Below the pieces are notes generated by a model. That model did no database searches. It saw nothing but the letters and a program-made list of their open reading frames with translations, and was not told where the DNA came from. Made by a program: the position numbers and the translations under genes. From contig CAMDZU010000050.1 in NCBI GenBank assembly GCA_945910715.1, positions 1-7,841 on the forward strand: 7,841 bases of DNA. The letters are read 5' to 3'. This DNA comes from an uncultured Clostridia bacterium (GTDB lineage: Bacteria; Bacillota; Clostridia; Oscillospirales; Ruminococcaceae). Of this stretch, positions 1-4,992 are shown piece by piece (positions within the stretch are counted from its first letter, which is position 1; every line of letters begins with the position of its first letter).

Positions 1-398
1 CGGGCTGTTCCCGTTTCGTCAACGTACAGCACGCTTTCCCCCGATAAGGGAGCGGAAAGGCTTTCTTCCGCCTTGTAAAGGGCATATTTGAATTCAATGT
101 TGGTGGTATGGGCAAGCTGGATTTTGTAATTTCCCACTGCCTCGTCCGAATACACGCTGAAAACGAAGTTTTTCTTTCCCGCCGCGTCCGAAACGTCAAT
201 TCCGCCCATATCAATATTTGCGGAGCTTTCCCTTGCGCCTGCCCCTATGGAAAGGGACACAGGGGAATTTATCCTTGTTATTGCGTCAAGCCTGCGCTGA
301 TTGGTAAACCATGCGAAAGCCGCCGCCGTAAGAGCCAGTGCAGTCAGCACAGAAACTGCCCCGACAATTACAGGCTTTAAGGTCTTGTTCTTGTTCAT
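1..398 (-). CDS. N-terminal part of another exported protein with SipW-type signal, 3' truncated
   Basis: Reading the minus strand from ATG at 398 gives 132 residues that run off the left edge without a stop. It begins MNKNKTLKPVIVGAVSVLTA, continues hydrophobic to about residue 29, and then has AFAWFTNQRRLDA, again a SipW-type junction with likely cleavage before Trp30. The mature start is Ser/Gly/Ala-rich with strand-like stretches: NFVFSVYSD, then NYKIQLAHTTNIEFKYALYK. From memory this Y-x-(I/L)-QLAHTTN block occurs in clostridial SipW-dependent proteins. CGGAGCGG lies five bases before the ATG. It follows the 322-residue exported protein after an 85-bp gap, the widest in the window, which carries a palindrome and a duplicated junction, so this gene might have some expression of its own. 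Probably a further surface subunit. Confidence 0.87.
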   Translation of the reverse strand, partial: MNKNKTLKPVIVGAVSVLTALALTAAAFAWFTNQRRLDAITRINSPVSLSIGAGARESSANIDMGGIDVSDAAGKKNFVFSVYSDEAVGNYKIQLAHTTNIEFKYALYKAEESLSAPLSGESVLYVDETGTA

Positions 399-483
399 TT
401 TCCGCTCCGAGATAATTACTTGATAATGTGCCGCCCATTTTTCCAAACGTTTGGAAAAACACGTTCATTTTCTGCTCCAATAA
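399..483 (-). other. 85-bp intergenic gap with decoy start
   Basis: This is the widest gap in the window. It holds an apparently usable but out-of-frame ATG at 468 with GGAG upstream, the palindrome, and the ribosome binding site for the gene starting at 398. I see no convincing -35/-10 pair; TTGGAA near the palindrome is followed 15 bases later by TATCAA, which is weak. The reading frame from 468 runs to about 286 across the real gene start and does not look like a protein of its own. Confidence 0.6.
438..459. promoter_or_regulatory. Perfect 22-bp palindrome with core CCAAACGTTTGG, candidate operator
   Basis: The palindrome consists of five T, the core CCAAACGTTTGG and five A, and it is perfect over 22 bases. 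A central AAACGTTT with CpG at the dyad resembles operators of the LacI/GalR regulator family (compare the E. coli PurR site). It lies between the end of one exported-protein gene and the start of the next. It is not a good terminator, because the 3' arm ends in A and no T run follows on either strand. A regulator binding here is an inference; no regulator gene is in the window. Confidence 0.5.
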
Positions 484-1452
484 TTACTTGATAAGGTCCG
501 CAGTCAGCTTAAGCTCGATAAATGCCGCGCTTGTGCCGATAAGCTGGTCGGCGCTGTTCCATTTTGCATTCAGGGTATTGTAATATTCCTCGTTGAAGCT
601 CGGCGAATCCGAGCCTGCCGCCATATTTTCAAGCATTGCGGCAAGGTTTTCGGCTCCGCCCTCGAAAAAGGCTTCCGCCTCTCCTTCGCTGATTACCGCT
701 TCCGTATTTGCCGTCAGTCTTTCGTAGCCTCTTTTTCTTAGAATACCGTCCCCCGAGGGGAGTATAAGCTGATCCGCAAAGGAGGGCCACACCCAGTAGA
801 AATCCACTCTGTAAGCCGTATTTTCCTTGGCGTTTTTCTGCGAAAAGGTAAACCCGTCGGTAATTCTCTCCGAGTAAATTCCGCTTTCCTCGTCGTATTT
901 CCCGAAAAACAGTATATGCCCCTTTGCAAGCTTTGAAACGGCTTCGTTCTGCGGAATTATGCAGTCGGAATTGTCCCTGTTTTCTGCGGCGCTATTATTG
1001 TACAGCACCGTATCAAGGGTAAAGGTAAGGTCAAGGTCGGCGTCCTTTCTTGCAATAACGTAAAAGGTCAGCCTGCCGCAGCTTCCGGGCTGTATTCCCT
1101 CGCCTGCAAGGTTCCCGAAATTGCTTTCATCGCTCATCTGCCACTTTATTTCGGGCTTGCCGTCGGCGGTGGCGGAAAGGGTAATCGCCGTTCCGTCGCT
1201 CAGCGTAACGTCGTTTCTTGATTTTCCGTCGGGAACGCTTAAAATACGGTCGTACAAGCCGCCTTTGTCAAGAGCCGCCAGCTCGTAAATGCCGTCTGCG
1301 GCGGTCATTCCCATTTCGCTGCCCTCAACGGTTTTGTTGTTTGTAAACCAGCCAAGGGAAACCGCTGAAATAAGCAGCAGCAACAGCAGTCCTGCCGCAA
1401 AAAGCATAATTATGGCTATTCTGTTCTTTGGGGAGCCTTTTTCTCTTTCCAC
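484..1452 (-). CDS. Exported protein with SipW-type signal peptide
   Basis: The 322-residue product begins with charged residues (MEREKGSPKNR), a hydrophobic core of about 12-33 and then SLGWFTNNK, which resembles the junction of SipW-processed proteins (small residue, aromatic-Phe, Thr/Asn/Asp). Cleavage would fall near residue 34. The mature part contains QPGSCGRLTFYVIARKDADL (121-140), a strand-rich block, and VDFYWVWPSF (216-225); from memory both resemble blocks in clostridial SipW-dependent surface proteins. There are two Cys in the mature part (Cys125, Cys164). It ends in a strand-like segment (FIELKLTADLIK) with no LPXTG and no C-terminal anchor, so non-sortase assembly or release is expected. 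The start is GTG at 1452, supported by AGGAGG seven bases upstream. It sits 45 bp after the small coiled-coil gene. Likely a substrate of one of the two signal peptidases, and perhaps a fibre or matrix subunit. Confidence 0.88.
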   Translation of the reverse strand: MEREKGSPKNRIAIIMLFAAGLLLLLLISAVSLGWFTNNKTVEGSEMGMTAADGIYELAALDKGGLYDRILSVPDGKSRNDVTLSDGTAITLSATADGKPEIKWQMSDESNFGNLAGEGIQPGSCGRLTFYVIARKDADLDLTFTLDTVLYNNSAAENRDNSDCIIPQNEAVSKLAKGHILFFGKYDEESGIYSERITDGFTFSQKNAKENTAYRVDFYWVWPSFADQLILPSGDGILRKRGYERLTANTEAVISEGEAEAFFEGGAENLAAMLENMAAGSDSPSFNEEYYNTLNAKWNSADQLIGTSAAFIELKLTADLIK

Positions 1453-1459
1453 GGCGCTG

Positions 1460-1465
1460 CCTCCT
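1460..1465 (-). promoter_or_regulatory. Shine-Dalgarno that fixes a GTG start
   Basis: AGGAGG on the minus strand lies seven bases before GTG at 1452-1450. This perfect match supports the GTG start of the 322-residue exported protein and keeps the charged residues before its signal core. Confidence 0.85.
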
Positions 1466-1497
1466 TTCCCCGATTATGGGACTATGAAATTACGGGC

Positions 1498-1761
1498 TTA
1501 CTTTTTGCCCTTGTTTTTCTTCTGCTGCTTTGCCGCCATAAATGCATCCAGCTTCTGCTGGGTTTCGGTCATGTGATTGCGGCAGGCGGTAATTTCCCCT
1601 GTGTATTTGTTGAACCATTCTGCGTCCGCCTCGTTCGGCTCCTCCTGAAGAAGAATTGCCTGTACAAGAGCCGACTGGGAACGGGAGCGCTTTCTCTCGA
1701 TTTCCTCAATGGTGGCTCTGCACCTTTTGATTTCTTTTTTATACTTTCTTTCCTCAAACAT
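1498..1761 (-). CDS. Small charged coiled-coil protein, unknown function
   Basis: This 87-residue protein has no signal peptide and no membrane segment. It is strongly charged and basic overall, with a helix-prone N-terminal half (MFEERKYKKEIKRCRATIEE), a short break near residues 41-46 (EEPNEA), a second helix, and a Lys-rich end (KQQKKNKGKK). The layout suggests a cytosolic helical hairpin. I do not recognise a family. ATG at 1761 has AAGGAGA eight bases upstream, and the gene starts 21 bp after the membrane-protein gene, so it is a real operon member despite its size. A basic helical hairpin could bind the acidic helix of the Glu/Arg-rich protein or an acidic peptidase tail; this is speculation from charge alone. 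Confidence 0.75.
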   Translation of the reverse strand: MFEERKYKKEIKRCRATIEEIERKRSRSQSALVQAILLQEEPNEADAEWFNKYTGEITACRNHMTETQQKLDAFMAAKQQKKNKGKK

Positions 1762-1782
1762 AGTAGTTCTCCTTGTATAAAA

Positions 1783-2235
1783 TCAGCTTCCAAGCCTGTC
1801 TATGGAATCAATTATTTCACGGAGCTCCTCGTAGCCCTCGTCGATATGCCCTGCGATTTTGCGGAACGCCTTTCCCGACTCAGTAAGCCTTTCCCTCATC
1901 TGGACGGGATATTTCACAAAGCAGTAATGTATTTCGTTTACGGTTTTCTGATTGTCGGTGTAATCGTCTATGAGAAATATTACCGACCTTGCTGCGCCAA
2001 GGTCCGACAGCACCATATTGTAGTGCAGGTCATAGTCGGTTTGTTTCTCGTCGTACTTTTCAATTTCCTCTGCCGCCATGAGCATATTTTCCTCGTAAAT
2101 TCCCATAAGCTCCAGTCGGTTTTTCTTTATCTGGTCGAAGTAAAGCCCCGCAAAGATGAACAGAGCGAAAAGTGAAGCTAATGCAACGCAGATTGCGGTA
2201 ATCATCCGTGCCTTCATTATTTTTTCCTGATTCAT
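1783..2235 (-). CDS. Small single-pass membrane protein, helical, unknown function
   Basis: I do not recognise this 150-residue protein. A short basic N-terminus (Lys5, Lys8, Arg10) precedes one membrane segment at about 11-31, then about 115 residues of mostly charged, helix-prone sequence (for example MLMAAEEIEKYDEKQ and EGYEELREIIDSIDRL). The basic residues at both ends of the membrane segment make the orientation uncertain; N-terminus inside, with an exported helical domain, seems the simpler reading. No AxA-type cleavage site stands out, so it is probably anchored and not released. ATG at 2235 has a perfect AGGAGG nine bases upstream, and it starts 15 bp after the second signal peptidase. 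Together with the next small gene it may be an accessory part of the export or assembly machine; that rests only on position. Confidence 0.82.
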   Translation of the reverse strand: MNQEKIMKARMITAICVALASLFALFIFAGLYFDQIKKNRLELMGIYEENMLMAAEEIEKYDEKQTDYDLHYNMVLSDLGAARSVIFLIDDYTDNQKTVNEIHYCFVKYPVQMRERLTESGKAFRKIAGHIDEGYEELREIIDSIDRLGS

Positions 2236-2250
2236 CTTTACTCGCCTCCT

Positions 2251-2919
2251 TTATGGGTTTTCGCCTGTATTTTCGTTTTCGGCGGTTTGCTCCTGCTCGT
2301 ACAGCTTGCGCTTTTCCTCGTCAATTGCCAACCGCATAAGCCTTTCCTTTTCCTCGGCAATTCTGCTTTCCTTACGCTCCCTTGCAATTGCCGCAATGGT
2401 TTTTACTTCATAAGCCGCAACTGCCGTTACAATGAGAAATACCGCCAGCAAAATCAGCTTGTTTGCCGAGCCGAAGGAGTTTATCCATCTCAGGAAAACC
2501 GCCTTGCCGTCATATTTTCCCACTATTCTGTCCACGGTGACGGGAGCGGAATCCTCAATATTGTTTGAATCTCCCTTTGTGATAAAGCTGCCGTCCTCGA
2601 GGACTCGGACTATTCTGTGAGTGTTGAGCCTGCCGTAAATTTCCCTGTCCGCCGAGTAAAAGCAGATTATATCTCCCTCTGCAAGGGTAAGGGGGTCGGT
2701 TTTCCTCAGGATTATGTAATCCCCCGAATGGATTGAGGGCTCCATACTTCCCGTAACCACTCGGACAATGCTTACGCCGAAAACCTCCGCCGCTTCTCCC
2801 CGCATACTTCGCACCATTACATAAACCACAAGGGCTATTGCCGCCGTAAGCAGCACTGCCGCCGTAACTGCCGCAGCCCTTTTCACAGCCTTTATCAACG
2901 GGGCTTTGTTCACGGACAT
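2251..2919 (-). CDS. sipW: Second SipW-type signal peptidase I with charged C-terminal tail
   Basis: The 222-residue product is a paralogue of the other peptidase in this operon. Segments in order: membrane segment about 14-36; TGSMEPS with nucleophile Ser58; NTHRI with His101; TKGDSNN with Asp117; second membrane segment about 153-171; and a roughly 50-residue helical charged tail. The Ser-to-His spacing (43) is the same as in the first peptidase, while the His-to-Asp spacing is shorter (16 versus 19). Again His replaces the Lys of ordinary bacterial signal peptidases. The catalytic domain should be outside and the tail in the cytosol. The tail shares an R-x-A-I-(D/E)-E motif and an AEN-EN stretch with the first peptidase. 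The ATG directly follows the stop codon of the upstream gene, with AAGGAGA inside the end of that gene, so translational coupling is likely. Its downstream neighbours include two exported proteins with SipW-type signals, its likely substrates. Confidence 0.93.
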   Translation of the reverse strand: MSVNKAPLIKAVKRAAAVTAAVLLTAAIALVVYVMVRSMRGEAAEVFGVSIVRVVTGSMEPSIHSGDYIILRKTDPLTLAEGDIICFYSADREIYGRLNTHRIVRVLEDGSFITKGDSNNIEDSAPVTVDRIVGKYDGKAVFLRWINSFGSANKLILLAVFLIVTAVAAYEVKTIAAIARERKESRIAEEKERLMRLAIDEEKRKLYEQEQTAENENTGENP

Positions 2920-4956
2920 TTAATTCTCCTTTTTGATAAGTCGTATGATTTTTGTAATAAAGCTTACGTGATACTTTCTGAACAGCTCGTGAATTTCCTT
3001 ATCATGCTTTCTCTGCTCTCTCGCAGTGCGTTTCGGCGGCATTTGCTTAGGCATAACGTAAACCTTTTTCTTCTTTTTGCCGAAAATGCGTTTAAGCCGC
3101 TTTTTCAGCCTCTGGAAGAATGTAGGCGAATACTTTTCGTAAAGCACCTGCATTTCCGCCGCTTTCTTTCTGTCGATTTCCGCCTGCTTCTTTGCGGCGG
3201 CCTCTGCGGCGATACGCTCCACTAACATCGGATTGTCCGAATCGCCCTCTCTTATTACCTTGCCGTCCTTTCTTATAAGGGAAATCAGGCGGCGAATTGC
3301 TCTTTTTGCAATATGTATAGGGTTCTTGGAATATTCCCTGTAAATCTCGTCAAAGCTTTTGCGTTCAAGCTCGGTTCGCATTTCCTTAAGCTTCTGTGCT
3401 CTGATTGCTTCTCTTTCCTCACGCTCACGCTGAAGTCTTTCCGCCTCGGCTCTTTCGATTGCACGTTCAGTTTCGTGCTTTTCACGCTCCTCGCCTATCA
3501 TTCTGCTAAGCTCGGCACGCTCGGCGGCGATACGTTCCTTTTCCTCCGCCTCGGCACGTTCCTTTTCTATGCGCTCTTTTTCAAGGCGCTCCTGCTCCTC
3601 TCGCTTGAGCCGCTCCTTTTCAAGCCGCTCTGCCTCCTGCCGCTCTTTTTCAAGCCGCTCCTGCTCTTCACGCTCAGCCTGCTCTCTTGCAAGACGTTTT
3701 TCTTCCTCAATGCGCCTTTCCTCTTCAAGCCTGCGCTGTTCTTCCTCCTGTCTTCTGCGCTCTTCCTCCTGACGTCTTAGCTCTCTTTCCTCTGCCTCAA
3801 TGCGCTTCTGCTCCTCGTCCCTGAAATACTGGGTTTCAATGCGTATCGCATCGTCTATCGCCTTTAGTATTTCCTCCGAATCCTGGGGGAGAGCCTGTGC
3901 AAATATATTTTTCGAAGTATCCGCAGCTCTTTTTGGGCTGCTTTCGTCAATGTCGTAATCGGTGGTATCTGCGTTTTCAAGCCTGCGGAGTATTCTTGGG
4001 GCAGCCGCCTTGTTGCTTCTTGTTTTGAGGATTTCGGCGTTTCTGCCCTCCGTATGGGTAAAGGCTCTGAAAAGCAGGTAATTCAGCGCCGTAACACTGT
4101 AAAGATTTTCAATATAGGTCTGATCGGGTTTTTGCGCAGCGTCCGAAACGTTTATTTCATAGCCCACCTTGTCGTATCCCTCTATAAACTGCCAGAGCAC
4201 AAGACAGGCTTTAAGGTCAACGTTTTTCATAATGGCGTTGGTACGCATTACAGGGGGACGTATATAGTTGTTGCCCATCTGCTGGCAAAAGGGGGACGCC
4301 TTGTAGCTTTCGATAATGCGCCTTATTTTCTCCACCCTGTCCCACATGGTAGAGCCGTTTTCGTCGGTTTTTTCAAGGGAATCCACCGTTTCGATCTTAA
4401 GGCTCATTTTTACTCTGCTGCCGCTGTCCGAGCCCATGGAGGTGTTGTATTCAAGGGCATAGACCTCCTCGTTTGCGGAGGCCGCCTTAAGCTTTTCGTA
4501 TCTTTTGGTGACAAATATGTAAAGCCTGTCTATAAGCGTGTTTACGAACTTGTTTTCATAGGTAAGCAGGCTTTCCTCCTTATGCACGTTGAGTACCTTG
4601 GAGGGGGTGATTTTTCCCGTTACGGGGTCAACGCTCTGTATAAGGTCGGTGTGCTGCGCAAGGTGCTTTATGGAATCAACGGTAATCTTTTTTGACAGCG
4701 CAACAGGCACTACCTCCTCCACGTTTACAATGGTCTTTCGTGGATTTCTCAGCACGTTGTCAACATAGCCAAGTCCCTTTTCAATGGCCTCCACCCAGCT
4801 TACCTCAATGGTTTTTTCCATAACCTTCCGGTTAAGGGCAATGGTACTGCGGCTGTGAGAAAGCATTGAGCGCACGTTTTCGTAAAGCTCGTCGTCGCCG
4901 ATCAAGTCAATCAGCGCTTCAAAGTCCCCTGTCCATTCATTAAAGGTTTCGCTCAA
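2920..4956 (-). CDS. Glu/Arg-rich coiled-coil protein with divergent DUF2357/DUF524-like N-terminal region
   Basis: This 678-residue protein follows the McrB-like gene, the position of McrC or of DUF2357 proteins. Residues 1-330 look globular. TYENKFVNTLIDRLY (132-146), RPPVMRTN (233-240) and ENLYSVTALNYLL (283-295) faintly recall the ENRFV, R-P-x-x-V-L and L-Y-E-x-W features of DUF2357/DUF524 proteins; this is pattern memory only. The PD-(D/E)XK nuclease core that usually follows is not seen. Instead residues about 378-532 form a nearly uninterrupted Glu/Arg/Lys helix with repeats such as EEQERLEKER (430-439 and 453-462). The C-terminus holds three copies of a basic 22-residue repeat. There is no signal peptide or membrane segment, so it should be cytosolic. 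The start is TTG at 4956: it has a near-perfect Shine-Dalgarno, an in-frame stop lies at 4990-4992, and the next Met is only residue 31. Its TAA abuts the ATG of the next gene. Probable partner or scaffold for the ATPase; function unknown. Confidence 0.85.
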   Translation of the reverse strand: MSETFNEWTGDFEALIDLIGDDELYENVRSMLSHSRSTIALNRKVMEKTIEVSWVEAIEKGLGYVDNVLRNPRKTIVNVEEVVPVALSKKITVDSIKHLAQHTDLIQSVDPVTGKITPSKVLNVHKEESLLTYENKFVNTLIDRLYIFVTKRYEKLKAASANEEVYALEYNTSMGSDSGSRVKMSLKIETVDSLEKTDENGSTMWDRVEKIRRIIESYKASPFCQQMGNNYIRPPVMRTNAIMKNVDLKACLVLWQFIEGYDKVGYEINVSDAAQKPDQTYIENLYSVTALNYLLFRAFTHTEGRNAEILKTRSNKAAAPRILRRLENADTTDYDIDESSPKRAADTSKNIFAQALPQDSEEILKAIDDAIRIETQYFRDEEQKRIEAEERELRRQEEERRRQEEEQRRLEEERRIEEEKRLAREQAEREEQERLEKERQEAERLEKERLKREEQERLEKERIEKERAEAEEKERIAAERAELSRMIGEEREKHETERAIERAEAERLQREREEREAIRAQKLKEMRTELERKSFDEIYREYSKNPIHIAKRAIRRLISLIRKDGKVIREGDSDNPMLVERIAAEAAAKKQAEIDRKKAAEMQVLYEKYSPTFFQRLKKRLKRIFGKKKKKVYVMPKQMPPKRTAREQRKHDKEIHELFRKYHVSFITKIIRLIKKEN
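2923..3348 (-). repeat. Three copies of a basic 22-residue C-terminal repeat
   Basis: Residues 537-558 (EIYREYSKNPIHI...), 604-625 (VLYEKYSPTFFQR...) and 657-678 (ELFRKYHVSFITK...) align without gaps. The shared pattern is hydrophobic, Tyr or Phe, Arg/Glu, Lys/Glu, Tyr, Ser/His, five variable residues, then an alternating basic and hydrophobic helix. In DNA they lie at 3283-3348, 3082-3147 and 2923-2988. The last copy ends exactly at the stop codon. Each copy looks like an amphipathic basic helix. Confidence 0.7.
3361..3825 (-). repeat. Glu/Arg-rich coiled-coil or single-helix segment with degenerate internal repeats
   Basis: This encodes residues about 378-532 of the 678-residue protein. 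Nearly every residue is Glu, Arg, Lys, Gln, Ala or Leu, with recurring ERLEKER (433-439, 443-449, 456-462) and EEQERLEKER at a 23-residue offset. If fully helical it would be about 23 nm long (155 residues at 0.15 nm rise). The DNA shows matching degenerate repeats such as CTTTTTCAAGCCGCTC. It would act as a rigid spacer or dimerisation rod. Confidence 0.85.
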
Positions 4957-4960
4957 TTTC

Positions 4961-4969
4961 TCACCGCCT
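4961..4969 (-). promoter_or_regulatory. Extended Shine-Dalgarno that fixes a TTG start
   Basis: AGGCGGTGA on the minus strand differs by one base from the full anti-16S complement AGGAGGTGA and lies four bases before TTG at 4956-4954. No ATG or GTG start is available upstream before the in-frame stop at 4990-4992. The weak TTG with a strong ribosome site may set a lower level of the Glu/Arg-rich protein relative to the ATPase. Confidence 0.75.
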
Positions 4970-4992
4970 TTCCCGTAAAATGAATATAGTTA

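Larger units (their letters stand above)
393..496 (-). repeat. Imperfect direct repeat of a stop/RBS/start junction (copies 393-428 and 463-496)
   Basis: Read on the minus strand, both copies contain TTATCAAGTAATTAT (480-494 and 412-426), then GGAGC, one differing base, and GAAAATGAAC. They differ by a two-base indel and a few substitutions. In the first copy this is the end of the 322-residue gene (Leu-Ile-Lys-stop) followed by a ribosome binding site and an ATG at 468. In the second copy the same arrangement leads into the true start at 398. The offset of 68-70 bases is not a multiple of three, so the first ATG reads out of frame with the real gene. Confidence 0.85.

Noticed and set aside
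438..459. Rho-independent terminator at the palindrome
   Set aside because: The stem is AT-rich, its 3' arm ends in A on both strands, and no T run follows.
286..480. Minus-strand reading frame from TTG at 480 or ATG at 468, with a GGAG ribosome site
   Set aside because: It overlaps the start of the real exported-protein gene in another frame, gives a peptide with no signal or family features, and is explained by the duplicated junction.
484..1452. Sortase-anchored pilin
   Set aside because: No LPXTG-type motif, no C-terminal hydrophobic segment and basic tail, and no sortase gene in the window.
1573..2175. Plus-strand open frame of 200 codons opposite the two small genes
   Set aside because: The minus-strand genes have strong Shine-Dalgarno sequences, correct operon spacing and protein-like composition; the plus frame has none of these.
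3361..3825. Tandem DNA repeat array or CRISPR-like array
   Set aside because: The repeats are degenerate, lie in frame within one gene and are explained by the Glu/Arg helix; no regular spacers.
4054..4695. Plus-strand open frame of 213 codons opposite the Glu/Arg-rich protein gene
   Set aside because: Antisense shadow; no recognisable domain and wholly inside a real gene with good start, stop and spacing.
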